NCBI GenBank assembly: GCA_045536135.1
Contig: JAZSNA010000015.1
Location: forward strand, 1 to 26,646
DNA: 26,646 nt
Reading direction: 5' to 3'
DNA from: JAZSNA01 sp045536135
GTDB taxonomy: Bacteria; Pseudomonadota; Alphaproteobacteria; CAAHEQ01; UBA3637
Position numbers and translations under genes: made by a program. This document shows, one piece after another, positions 7,604 to 15,777 of this stretch; the first letter of the stretch is position 1; each line of letters opens with the position of its first letter. The notes below the pieces were generated by a model. That model saw only the letters and a list, made by a program, of their open reading frames with translations. It was not told where the DNA came from and made no database searches.

Positions 7604-7855
7604 ATGGAAGTCGATTTTAATGATTATATTATACAAGAAAATCAAACAAAAACGGCCGGAAGTATTTTTCGGGCAGATAAAACTTTTTTGGGGAATTTCT
7701 TTGGTAATTATAATCAAATCCAAAAAATTCAACCGGTAAAAGAGGAATATATTGAAGAACTTCTATCCGTATTGGATGCGTATGCCTATCCGGTTCATCA
7801 AATTTTAACAATGGTTGAAGAAGCTCGAATAATCAAAGAAAGGATGACAAAATGA
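7604..7855 (+). CDS. Unrecognised small protein, 83 aa
   Basis: A small soluble protein with no signal peptide, membrane helix or recognised motif. The N-terminal half is rich in Asn, Phe and Gln (FLGNFFGNYNQIQKI). The C-terminal half is predicted helical and acidic (KEEYIEELLSVLDAY, then a Glu/Arg/Lys helix). Evidence that it is a real gene: a near-perfect promoter upstream, a good GGGGAG ribosome binding site 4 bases before the ATG, and a 4-base ATGA overlap with the next gene. The overlap suggests that the two products are made together and perhaps interact. No function can be assigned. Codon use resembles its neighbours, so there is no visible sign of recent transfer. Confidence 0.75.
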   Translation: MEVDFNDYIIQENQTKTAGSIFRADKTFLGNFFGNYNQIQKIQPVKEEYIEELLSVLDAYAYPVHQILTMVEEARIIKERMTK

Positions 7856-9048
7856 CTGAAACAATAGATCCAAGAAAAAACGAAGTTAAAATCAGTGTAG
7901 CCGAAATATTTGAAAAAAACATCGAAAGACAACCGGGAAAGAATTTTTCAGAAAAATTGGACAGTCGATTAGACGAATTGATCATCCAATCCGGTAAAAA
8001 TCCGGATGAAGTCAAAATTCAGGCAGAAAATAAAGCCAAAGCTCAAGCTGAAAAAAATTTGGCGTTGGAAGAAAAAGCCATTCAAGATGATTACATCAAT
8101 AAAACAAAACGCAAAGGTATTATTATGGATTTATTGGATCAGGCTTTGGCTTCGGGCAGTTTTGAAAACGCCTATGAAGTCTTGATGATCGGTCTTTTAC
8201 TTTACCCGTTAACATTTACCCTTAACGGAATTGAATATTATCAAAACTACGCCAAAGATCATCAGGAATATATGGAAAAACTGTTGAAAAAAACACAAAG
8301 TGAAGATAATACAGCATTAAAATTAACTGAAAATCAAGCAAAATCAGCTCAATATGGCATCTTAACAGATGCCGTTCGGGAAGCCAATTTAATTTCCGAA
8401 AATCCGGAACGGTTTGAAGCATTCAAAAAGGAAAATCCGGACTTAGCCAAGGGATTGGATTTCACAAGCAGTGAAGCCAAACAAAAAGCATCTCGTTCAA
8501 AGTTAACAAAACGCTTATTTGATCAAAAATTCATCGAAAAATATCCGGATAAAAAGGTTCGTTTTAAAACCGCTATTCGTATGGAAACAAATGAAAACTT
8601 TTACGCATTATATCGTCGGCGTCCAACACCAACAGAACAAGAATGGTTACTAAACGGTGCATTGGATATGATTAATAATCCAGAAACATATATGTCAATG
8701 GCCCAAACCAACACAAATGTTGAAAGCATCGCCCAAACGAATAAAGATGTGGCGGCTCGAGTAGAAAAACTTTCACTTGACGAAGCTTTCCGCAAGGATT
8801 TACATGCTAACCACTCAGTTAAAAAGGCAATTTCAATTGCTGGCGGTTTAATCAAAGGTGGAGCAATGATTATGGACCCAACAGGACAAGTCATCGGTAA
8901 AACTCGTCAAAAAGTTGACGCCGTTAAGGACTGGGTAAATAAATATCGTCAAACATACGGGAAAGTTGAAGCGCCAACACGTTTGGATAAAAAAGAACAA
9001 CAACCGCAACAAACCGGATTAAACAAAAATAATGAACGGGCGGCTTAA
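7852..9048 (+). CDS. Unrecognised helical protein, 398 aa
   Basis: A 398-residue, highly charged, mostly helical protein. Residues about 55-90 form a Lys/Ala/Glu/Gln-rich likely coiled coil. A hydrophobic patch, YEVLMIGLLLYPLTFTL (about 105-121), may be a buried helix or a single membrane-associated segment. A charged middle follows with an Arg-rich LYRRRPTPTEQEWLLNGAL block (about 245-263), then a Gln/Asn/Thr-rich stretch and a Gly/Ile-rich AISIAGGLIKGGAMIMDPTG (about 322-341). The tail is Gln-rich and disordered. No signal peptide is seen. It overlaps the 83-aa gene by ATGA. Its stop shares a TTAA with the stop of the convergent queH. I recognise no family. Confidence 0.8.
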   Translation: MTETIDPRKNEVKISVAEIFEKNIERQPGKNFSEKLDSRLDELIIQSGKNPDEVKIQAENKAKAQAEKNLALEEKAIQDDYINKTKRKGIIMDLLDQALASGSFENAYEVLMIGLLLYPLTFTLNGIEYYQNYAKDHQEYMEKLLKKTQSEDNTALKLTENQAKSAQYGILTDAVREANLISENPERFEAFKKENPDLAKGLDFTSSEAKQKASRSKLTKRLFDQKFIEKYPDKKVRFKTAIRMETNENFYALYRRRPTPTEQEWLLNGALDMINNPETYMSMAQTNTNVESIAQTNKDVAARVEKLSLDEAFRKDLHANHSVKKAISIAGGLIKGGAMIMDPTGQVIGKTRQKVDAVKDWVNKYRQTYGKVEAPTRLDKKEQQPQQTGLNKNNERAA

Positions 9049-9554
9049 CGGGGTTTACATCCACAGTATCTTTGCCGATACAGTTGCAGTTCTTTGACAT
9101 ATACGTCATCAATCCGTCCGTCTAAATCGATATACGGTATATTGAATTCTGTGGCAATTTTATTTGCACAAGATAAAACCTGTTGATTATCTTTATAACG
9201 GGAAAAACCAAATACACTAGCCACGGCATCAAAACCGTTTTCACGAGCATATTCAAACCCTTTTCGAAGACGCATTGAAAAACAAACCGAACATCTTTTC
9301 CCCCGTTCCGGTTCATTTTCAAGCCCTTTGGTTAACATATCCCAACGTTGTGTATCATATTCTGCCTCAACAAACGGCACATTAAATCGCCGACATAAAT
9401 CCCTGTTCTCATTCATCCGTTTTTGATATTCCTCAAACGGCTTAATATTCGGATTATAAAATAAAATTGTAAAATTAACCTTTTGTTGTAATAAATCACG
9501 GATTAAAGTTGCGCTACACGGTGCGCAACAAGATAAAATCAATATATTATCCAT
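9045..9554 (-). CDS. queH: Epoxyqueuosine reductase QueH
   Basis: Reduces epoxyqueuosine to queuosine at the wobble position of tRNAs with GUN anticodons. It is the non-orthologous counterpart of QueG and works with an iron-sulfur cluster. The 169 residues show the family pattern: an N-terminal SCCAPCS (Cys9, Cys10, Cys13), FYNPNIKPFEEY (32-43), EPERGKRCSVC (Cys88, Cys91), a SRYKDNQQV segment and a C-terminal YCGC (Cys164, Cys166). Its ATG lies inside the end of rpoH (8-base overlap), so the two are cotranscribed and probably coupled. Whether other queuosine genes are present cannot be told from this window. The assignment is strong. Confidence 0.93.
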   Translation of the reverse strand: MDNILILSCCAPCSATLIRDLLQQKVNFTILFYNPNIKPFEEYQKRMNENRDLCRRFNVPFVEAEYDTQRWDMLTKGLENEPERGKRCSVCFSMRLRKGFEYARENGFDAVASVFGFSRYKDNQQVLSCANKIATEFNIPYIDLDGRIDDVYVKELQLYRQRYCGCKPR

Positions 9555-10398
9555 TCAACATCAATTTTTTAATTTTTTCCAAGGCTTTATTTTCAATCTG
9601 ACGAATCCGTTCCCGACTGACACCGAAACGAAGGGCTAAATCTTCCAAAGTCGGAACATTTTCAGATAAATACCGCTGAGTAATAATTTCCCGTTCCCGT
9701 TCCGTCAAAGTATCCAAAGCTATTTTTAATTGGTTATTTCGAATTTGTTTAATCTGTTTTTCAACATAAACTTCTTCCGCCGACGGACGTTGATCCACCA
9801 ATAACGCCTGTTTTTCAATAGAAGAATCTTCATAAACGATTTCGTTTAAAGAAGTATCCCCATTCAACCGTTGATCCATTTCCAAAACTTCCTTTGGTTG
9901 AACATTTAACTGATGAGCAATCTGTTCGACATGTTCGCAATCCAGGGCGGTCGTTTGATACAATCCCAAACGTGCTTTTATCTTGCTTAAATTATAAAAC
10001 AAACGTTTTTGAGCTGATACCGTCCCAATCTTAACCAAAGACCAAGACCTTAAAATAAAATCGGAAATAGCCGCCTTAATCCACCAAATTGCATAAGTTG
10101 ACAAGCGAAACCCTTTAGCCGGATCAAACTTTTTAATCGCCTGCATCAATCCGATATTCGCCTCACTGATTAAATCCACAATCGGCAAACCGTAATGACG
10201 ATAAGACAAAGCAACCTTCGCCGCCAACCGCAAATGAGAAGTTGTTAATTTTTGAGCCGCTACAATATCCCCGTTTTCATGATAACGCCGAGCCAATTCG
10301 TATTCTTCTTCAACTGACAGCATCGGGAATTTAGCAATATCACGTAAATATATTGCCAATGAATTAGACGATACGACAGGAACCAAAGACGATGCCAT
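9547..10398 (-). CDS. rpoH: Heat-shock sigma factor RpoH (sigma-32)
   Basis: Directs RNA polymerase to heat-shock promoters. The 283 residues contain region 1.2 (NSLAIYLRDIAKFPMLSVEEEYELA), region 2 with YGLPIVDLISEANIGLMQA and KGFRLSTYAIWWIKAAI, the RpoH-type block SWSLVKIGTVSAQKRLFYNL (the RpoH box region), and region 4 with TEREREIITQRY and the helix-turn-helix FGVSRERIRQIE. I take the ATG at 10398. It has AAAGGAG five bases upstream, whereas the in-frame GTG at 10404 overlaps that ribosome binding site. A promoter lies in the 66-base gap to the autotransporter gene, and queH follows with an 8-base overlap. A general RpoD-type factor is excluded by length and by the RpoH block. Confidence 0.93.
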   Translation of the reverse strand: MASSLVPVVSSNSLAIYLRDIAKFPMLSVEEEYELARRYHENGDIVAAQKLTTSHLRLAAKVALSYRHYGLPIVDLISEANIGLMQAIKKFDPAKGFRLSTYAIWWIKAAISDFILRSWSLVKIGTVSAQKRLFYNLSKIKARLGLYQTTALDCEHVEQIAHQLNVQPKEVLEMDQRLNGDTSLNEIVYEDSSIEKQALLVDQRPSAEEVYVEKQIKQIRNNQLKIALDTLTEREREIITQRYLSENVPTLEDLALRFGVSRERIRQIENKALEKIKKLMLNG

Positions 10399-10419
10399 TT
10401 TCACTCCTTTTACAAAAGG

Positions 10420-10448
10420 GTTCTACCATTTTTTTATTAAAATGTCAA
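10420..10448 (-). promoter_or_regulatory. Promoter of rpoH-queH
   Basis: Minus strand: perfect -35 TTGACA (10443-10448), 17-bp spacer, and a weak -10 TAGAAC (10420-10425). The leader to the ATG at 10398 would be about 15 bases. The -35 is convincing; the -10 is poor, which may mean a different register or a regulated promoter. Confidence 0.45.
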
Positions 10449-10470
10449 GACCCTCTACATAACCTGATAA

Positions 10471-13400
10471 TTAAAATTCAAACTGAATACCGACATTAAA
10501 GTCAAATCGGTTTTCTTGTTCGATTAAATACGAAGCCCGACCGTAAATTGACAAATGACGATATTTATAATCCGAATAAAGTTCCAATAATCCGCTGTTT
10601 CGGTCCACCGGATATCCGGCAATATCCACGGAATCACTCCATCCATGAAGCGAAGCCTTCACCCGACGATACGGATTAGCCATTTCATAATACCAACTGC
10701 CACCGAATTGAGTAAACAAATCCCCAATTTGCTTTTGAATATATAATCCGACTCCACCCTGAACGGAATTATAGTTTTTACCAGAAATATTCAAAGAATT
10801 TGTCTGTTTTTCTTCTCGAATTTCATCTTGTAAAGTCGACAACCAATTCAATTCCAACATCGGATAAACCGTGACCGCATCAAAATCCATCACATACTTC
10901 ACCCGATTAGATGCCCCATAAAGATATGCATCAACATCGGCTTTGAAAATATGACCGTTAGAATAACGATTATACGAACCATACCGGTATCCCAATTGAG
11001 CCAAATGACTTAATACCCAATTATTTTTTCGCCAAGACAACGGCGTATATAACATGACCATATTATAATGTGAATCCGAATCCGCACGATAATCCGAATT
11101 TGAACGAGTCAAACTCAATCCGATACCGGATCGCAATTGTCCCAAATCTTTATCCGCCATCAAATACATGGAATGAACATTTTCATGATATCCACTTAAT
11201 CCTAAACGAGTCTTGGTTTTGCTGTTCCAATAATCATACCCGCCCCAATAACGTTTTTCCCCGTCTTGACGAGCCAAAGTATCCAATAAAACCTTATTTA
11301 AGTGATGACGATAATTAAAATCTTGACGAATAATATTTGGGATAAAATCCTGTCCGGTCAAACTGTTGGCATAATTATTCAACGCCGTAATCGTTGAAAA
11401 ACCCTTCATTGTATCAAAAACAGATACCTGACGATTATTTTGATAATTGGCTTCCAAAAACCGAGCCACGGATAAGTCGGATAATAATTGATCAAACTTA
11501 ATCCGATTTGAAACAATATCAAGCCCGGCCGAATTATTTTGATTTTGTTGCCAAGATGTATCAAACATTACCGAAGCCGATGACAAAGCAATATCGGATG
11601 AAACACCATTTCCAATAACCGCCCCGTTTCCACGACCGATATTTAAATATGTATCTTGATTGCTTCCGGTAATATTGGAAACACCGGCAATAACCGAACC
11701 GGACAAAGCATACCCCTCGGCATCAAAAACACCTCCTTTTTCGGAATAATAATCAACATTTTGATTGATAACAACCGATGGAGTTGACACCATACAATAT
11801 TGAGCCGTCGGGGTTGACTCTATTGAAGACAAAACATACCCGCCGGCCAAGGGCAATGGTGTTCCGTCCGGTGAATGAACCAATACTTTTTCACTGGTTG
11901 GCGGTGTTGCACTTGAATAAACATATTCATACTCCTCATATTGAATTTCGGGCTTTTCTGAAAAATATCCATCAGTTCCACCGGTGATAAAAGAAGACCC
12001 CGGATAAAGACAAGAAGCCCCCGTACAATTGGAATTTCGTATCTGTATCAAACCGGTATTAACAACCGTTGAATAACGGGTCACCTCGCTCACCGGTCGA
12101 CCTTGTTCATCCCGAACAATTTCCTGTTTTGAACCAACAGCATACATTCCGACCAACTCTCCCGTCGCCACCGAAGCACTATTTGATTCGATTTGTATCG
12201 TCCCTTGATTTTCAATATACCCGCCATCAACAGCCAACATTCCGACGGCATTTGCCGATCCATCTACAACTATTTGGATTGTACCAGTTTTGGAATTCAA
12301 GGCATTTGCATTAGTATAAATTCCAACCACATCAAATAAGTTTGATGTATCATGTGTTGTTTCACTGGCCGCAATATAAATTTTTCCCGAATTAACCGCT
12401 TGAATATCCGTTGACAAAATATTTTCATCAGATGTTATCTCGGACTTTATACCGTAAATACTTCCACCGCCTCTTGAAGTAATCTGAATATCACCCGAAT
12501 TTAACACCGAAGTATCCACCGCATCAATTCCGATAATATCCACAGAACTGTTATCCTTCATTTTTTCGATTTGAATTAACTTGGTATTCGTCACGGTTGT
12601 ATTATTAAGTAAATGCCGTCCCTTCATACCTGTTATTGTATAACCGCTGGCAACATAAGGAGAAGAGGTCTGTTGAATAATGATATCCCCATTATTTTCA
12701 ACATTTGCTGTTCCCTGCATACCGATAATCGTTCCATAAGGAACGGATGCATCCGAACCATAGGTCGTCTGATAATTAATTTTCACTTGCCGACTATTGA
12801 TCAAATCCACTCCACTTAATTGAGACAATCCCCCCATACCGACAATTAAATTATCCGCCGAATTTTGCATAAATGAATTCAATGTCACAATACCGTTATT
12901 TAATCCGACAATACCCATTAAACCGCCCGTTCCGTAATGATTAAGGGTAATATTGGCATTATTTTCCGCCTCTGCTAAAAAGCCGGACATTCCGAATAAA
13001 TTTGTATTTAATCCCGTCCGTTGTCCACCGGCCATTGTTCCCTCCAAAGTACCGGTATTAATCACAAAACTCGAATTATTAACAATTTTGGAATCATTTC
13101 CGCCATTAATTCCAGAAATCACAAAAGGATTCTCTGTGGACAATCCATTATACTTTGAATTAATCACCAATCGACCATTATTTGTCACTTCAGCTTTATT
13201 TCGACCATTCAATCCATATAAAGTACCAACGCCAAACCCTTTACCCAAATCAATCGTCAAATAACCACCTTCCTGTAAAGTCAACTCTCCAACATCCAAC
13301 TGCATACCGGATAAATAAAGACTATACGGATTAACCAAAGATGATATTGAATCCGCGACTTTGATATTAACTACCCCAAAATTATTCATAATACCCGAAT

Positions 13401-15087
13401 AACCCGTCATCGCTTGAAAACTTGAATTTCCGGCCAAAGATAATTCACTGGCATCAATTGTTCCATAATTTTCAATATAATCATCCTCGATTTCAACTGT
13501 CGGGATTGGAGTTGTAGCAAGCGGAAGTTCAGTCTCCGGCGGTTCTGGAGTCGGCAAAGCATTCGCCATCAAGGCTTCCATCGCCTTAACCCGTCCGTTC
13601 AAAGTTCCGCTGATTTTAATATTTCCTTGGTTAATCAAATCATTTTCTTGGACAGCCCCGAACATTGCCCGACTATCTGCCCGCATACCGGTAATATCCA
13701 TCGTAATTTTTCCACCCTCTTGATTCAAGGCAACGCCATTTTCAAGCACCATCATAGCCGCATAAGATAAATGCGTATCCGAAGTCGGGATAGATAAATT
13801 AATATCACCTTGATTATAAACATTTTTTCCGATGGCACCAGCAATCAAGCCGGATAAAGTTCCGTTAAAAATCGGATTAACAACCGACGTATTGACTACT
13901 CCGATATTCCGAACCGTTTGGTTGGGTGCATAAATACCGTATAAATAGTTGGTATTATAACGAGCCGTCAAATTAATTTCCCCACGATTAAATACATTTT
14001 GCCCCGGCCCTTCGGAATAAATAGCATAACCGGTCATCGTTTCGGTCGGTGTGGGATTATTAACACCCGTCAAGATATTAATTTGTCCGCCCGAATCATT
14101 AACAACACCGGCCGTTGCATCCGCCCGAATTCCATAAATATTAAAAGCATTTGATTGATGAGACAACGAAATTTGACCTTGATTTAACGCATTTGAACCA
14201 TTTCCATTCACATAAATACCGACCATACTCTGATCTGCACTTCCCTGAATAACCCCCAAGACCTCATTTGTGGCATCGGCTGTTTTTTCAGCCAACAACC
14301 CGATTAAGGGCAAACTTTTATCAACATCCGCTCCATTCGTCAATGTGATTGTTTCGGCATTCGCTATTTTTTGATCACCACCCCAAGCCCATACAGCCGG
14401 CTTATCTGCATTATCCACCGTATTTGAATTGACAACCAATTGATTGATACCCGGATCATATAAAACGGGTTTTAAACATACCCCTCGATCCAAAATATAC
14501 CCATCTGGACAAATACATACACCATTAACCATATTACCACCTTGGCAATACGGAACTTGAGTTGTCGGATCTGATACAGCAGGCGAACCGCCCCCGCCAC
14601 CACCGCCACCACCACCGCCAGCGGCCAAAGCGATAGCACCCCCACCCAAAACTGCCAAAGTTCCCCAAAAAGCTGCATTTGAACGAATATGTGAAACCTG
14701 TGGATTTTGCGTTGGAATATAATAATCACTTAAACGATGATCCGCGGATATATAATAATATGTCCCACTAGGAGGCATTGATTTCATAAAGGATTGATAT
14801 TGATACGGGGCAATCTGATTAATACAAGTCGGCGACGAATCTGCGCCTAAAGTTGTCAATAATTCATACACTCGATAATTTTTATTTAAAATGGCATAAC
14901 AAAGACTGTTAATTCCATTAGCATCAGGTATATCCAACGAATATCCCATGGATATATATTTTTGAAGTTGGACAACATTTTCGCTGAAAGCCGCTTTTTT
15001 AATTAGCTCGAATTGGGAAGGACGAGCACAAACATTCATGCTTATTCCCCATATAAACATCCCCAAAACAAAAAAAACTTTCTTCAT
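10471..15087 (-). CDS. Autotransporter with ankyrin-like N-terminus and beta-helix passenger
   Basis: A 1538-residue type V secreted surface protein. In order: a signal peptide (MKKVFFVLG to NVCA, about 1-22); about two ankyrin-like repeats (about 24-95, FELIKKAAFSENVVQLQKYI and later LLTTLGAD); a hydrophobic AAFWGTLAVLGGGAIALAAG segment; eleven consecutive glycines; a small Cys motif (YCQGG...CICPDGYILDRGVC); a long passenger of NxGxIxI-like strands typical of a right-handed beta-helix; and a C-terminal 12-strand beta-barrel (about 1280-1538) ending in ...GIQFEF with the expected terminal Phe. The start is set at the ATG at 15087, where the signal peptide begins; the upstream in-frame GTG at 15135 lies ahead of the promoter. 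No ankyrin-capped autotransporter is known to me as a standard architecture. The ligand and role are unknown; adhesion is a guess. Confidence 0.9.
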   Translation of the reverse strand: MKKVFFVLGMFIWGISMNVCARPSQFELIKKAAFSENVVQLQKYISMGYSLDIPDANGINSLCYAILNKNYRVYELLTTLGADSSPTCINQIAPYQYQSFMKSMPPSGTYYYISADHRLSDYYIPTQNPQVSHIRSNAAFWGTLAVLGGGAIALAAGGGGGGGGGGGSPAVSDPTTQVPYCQGGNMVNGVCICPDGYILDRGVCLKPVLYDPGINQLVVNSNTVDNADKPAVWAWGGDQKIANAETITLTNGADVDKSLPLIGLLAEKTADATNEVLGVIQGSADQSMVGIYVNGNGSNALNQGQISLSHQSNAFNIYGIRADATAGVVNDSGGQINILTGVNNPTPTETMTGYAIYSEGPGQNVFNRGEINLTARYNTNYLYGIYAPNQTVRNIGVVNTSVVNPIFNGTLSGLIAGAIGKNVYNQGDINLSIPTSDTHLSYAAMMVLENGVALNQEGGKITMDITGMRADSRAMFGAVQENDLINQGNIKISGTLNGRVKAMEALMANALPTPEPPETELPLATTPIPTVEIEDDYIENYGTIDASELSLAGNSSFQAMTGYSGIMNNFGVVNIKVADSISSLVNPYSLYLSGMQLDVGELTLQEGGYLTIDLGKGFGVGTLYGLNGRNKAEVTNNGRLVINSKYNGLSTENPFVISGINGGNDSKIVNNSSFVINTGTLEGTMAGGQRTGLNTNLFGMSGFLAEAENNANITLNHYGTGGLMGIVGLNNGIVTLNSFMQNSADNLIVGMGGLSQLSGVDLINSRQVKINYQTTYGSDASVPYGTIIGMQGTANVENNGDIIIQQTSSPYVASGYTITGMKGRHLLNNTTVTNTKLIQIEKMKDNSSVDIIGIDAVDTSVLNSGDIQITSRGGGSIYGIKSEITSDENILSTDIQAVNSGKIYIAASETTHDTSNLFDVVGIYTNANALNSKTGTIQIVVDGSANAVGMLAVDGGYIENQGTIQIESNSASVATGELVGMYAVGSKQEIVRDEQGRPVSEVTRYSTVVNTGLIQIRNSNCTGASCLYPGSSFITGGTDGYFSEKPEIQYEEYEYVYSSATPPTSEKVLVHSPDGTPLPLAGGYVLSSIESTPTAQYCMVSTPSVVINQNVDYYSEKGGVFDAEGYALSGSVIAGVSNITGSNQDTYLNIGRGNGAVIGNGVSSDIALSSASVMFDTSWQQNQNNSAGLDIVSNRIKFDQLLSDLSVARFLEANYQNNRQVSVFDTMKGFSTITALNNYANSLTGQDFIPNIIRQDFNYRHHLNKVLLDTLARQDGEKRYWGGYDYWNSKTKTRLGLSGYHENVHSMYLMADKDLGQLRSGIGLSLTRSNSDYRADSDSHYNMVMLYTPLSWRKNNWVLSHLAQLGYRYGSYNRYSNGHIFKADVDAYLYGASNRVKYVMDFDAVTVYPMLELNWLSTLQDEIREEKQTNSLNISGKNYNSVQGGVGLYIQKQIGDLFTQFGGSWYYEMANPYRRVKASLHGWSDSVDIAGYPVDRNSGLLELYSDYKYRHLSIYGRASYLIEQENRFDFNVGIQFEF
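14588..14625 (-). repeat. Glycine-codon trinucleotide tract in the autotransporter
   Basis: Eleven consecutive glycine codons (mixed GGC, GGT, GGG) follow a hydrophobic segment and precede the Cys motif. The codons are mixed, so slippage would be slower than in a pure repeat, but any length change by whole codons would alter only the flexible linker. Confidence 0.7.
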
Positions 15088-15094
15088 ACCCGTT

Positions 15095-15122
15095 ATTATG
15101 GCAAATTTCAAACAAAAGTCAA
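15095..15122 (-). promoter_or_regulatory. Promoter of the autotransporter gene
   Basis: Minus strand: -35 TTGACT (15117-15122), 16-bp spacer, -10 CATAAT (15095-15100). Only 7 bases separate the -10 from the ATG at 15087, so the transcript would start at or next to the start codon. This also argues against the longer GTG start at 15135. Confidence 0.5.
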
Positions 15123-15156
15123 CGAATAAATCCACCCACCCTCATCAAAATATAAT

Positions 15157-15186
15157 AAAAAAACACCCCCTGATTATCAGAGGGTG
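15157..15186 (-). terminator. Terminator of the minus-strand pilin gene
   Basis: A stem of 10 bp (15164-15173 with 15177-15186) with a 3-base loop. One pair is G-U only in minus-strand RNA, and it is followed on that strand by seven T (15157-15163). It lies 25-55 bases past the stop of the VirB2-like gene and upstream of the autotransporter promoter, insulating the two. Confidence 0.8.
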
Positions 15187-15211
15187 CCTTCTTTTTAAAA
15201 ATAAATTATTT

Positions 15212-15553
15212 TTATGCGCCCGCGCCCTTACCAAATGTATCTGTTACACCGGTTGGTTTTGCTCCCGCAGCATATTCTACAATCATACCAGCCGCAGCCA
15301 CAATAGCCAAACCGATCAATAAGAATACAAAGGTTGACCATTTCATTTTACCGAAAATGGCAGCCAAAGCAATTACGATCAAACCGAAACCACCAACAAT
15401 AAAGATAATTTTTTTAGTTGATTCAAAAGCTTTTGCAGCTTTATTTGTGGCTGAAGTAAAAATGCCGTCTGCCATGGCATCACCACAGAAAAAGACGACG
15501 GCAATTAATAAGCCAACCATCAAATAAGGTGTTATTTTCTTTAAAAAAGTCAT
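15212..15553 (-). CDS. VirB2/TrbC-like pilin, copy 1
   Basis: A 113-residue small exported protein with a long signal peptide ending in AMA-DG (cleavage near residue 28). The mature part has two membrane helices (about IIFIVGGFGLIVIALAAIF and STFVFLLIGLAIVAAAGMIV) joined by the short basic loop GKMKW. This is the layout of VirB2/TrbC pilins, the subunits of type IV secretion pili. The tail ends TDTFGKGAGA. The ATG at 15553 has AAAGGA upstream. It is the divergent near-twin of the gene at 15778: almost the whole segment from ADGIF to EYAAGAKP is identical. The absence of other secretion-system genes nearby makes its machine uncertain. It could equally be a small membrane protein of another filament. 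Confidence 0.75.
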   Translation of the reverse strand: MTFLKKITPYLMVGLLIAVVFFCGDAMADGIFTSATNKAAKAFESTKKIIFIVGGFGLIVIALAAIFGKMKWSTFVFLLIGLAIVAAAGMIVEYAAGAKPTGVTDTFGKGAGA

Positions 15554-15567
15554 AATTTTTTCCTTTC

Positions 15568-15579
15568 GTTAACGTTAAC
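15568..15579. promoter_or_regulatory. Perfect palindrome GTTAACGTTAAC in the leader of pilin copy 1
   Basis: Two abutting GTTAAC sites form a 12-bp perfect palindrome. It lies between the predicted transcript start (about 15590) and the ribosome binding site of the minus-strand pilin gene. It is absent from the leader of the paralogous plus-strand gene, so it may give copy 1 its own operator. Confidence 0.4.
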
Positions 15580-15596
15580 TTTTTGACCCAGAATTC

Positions 15597-15625
15597 ATTA
15601 TAAAAAAAACCTTGGTTTTTTTTGA
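15597..15625 (-). promoter_or_regulatory. Promoter of pilin copy 1, shared spacer module with weak -35
   Basis: Minus strand: -10 TATAAT (15597-15602) and the same 17-bp spacer with the AACC-AA-GGTT dyad as in the promoters at 15705 and 26602. The -35 position reads TCAAAA in place of TTGCAA, and the upstream A-tract block is not conserved. This suggests weaker or activator-dependent expression of this copy. Confidence 0.55.
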
Positions 15626-15671
15626 TGTTCAAAAAATGAAGAATTGAAAAAATAAGTTTTTTTTAATAAAA

Positions 15672-15733
15672 GAAAAAAAATATTTAAATAGTGAAAAAAA
15701 ATGCTTGCAAAAAACCAAGGTTTTTTTTATAAT
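15672..15733 (+). promoter_or_regulatory. Promoter cassette of pilin copy 2
   Basis: -35 TTGCAA (15705-15710), a 17-bp spacer holding the dyad AAAACC-AA-GGTTTT, and a consensus -10 TATAAT (15728-15733). Upstream, A-tracts around ATATTTAAAT and a second A8 run resemble an UP element or a bendable binding region. About 60 bases are almost identical to the region upstream of the giant pseudopilin gene at the end of the window. Confidence 0.75.
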
Positions 15734-15777
15734 GAAAAGGTATTCAATTTTGAACACTAAATATGAAAGGAAATAAA

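Noticed and set aside
10396..10420. Possible RNA thermometer: CCTTTT-GT-AAAAGG would pair with the rpoH ribosome binding site.
   Set aside because: The predicted promoter (10420-10448) would start transcription inside this dyad, so its main transcript lacks the left arm. It would matter only for transcripts from further upstream, and the stem is short.
15087..15135. Longer autotransporter start at the GTG at 15135.
   Set aside because: It would put 16 residues before a good signal peptide and overlaps the predicted promoter; the ATG at 15087 fits both signal peptide and promoter.
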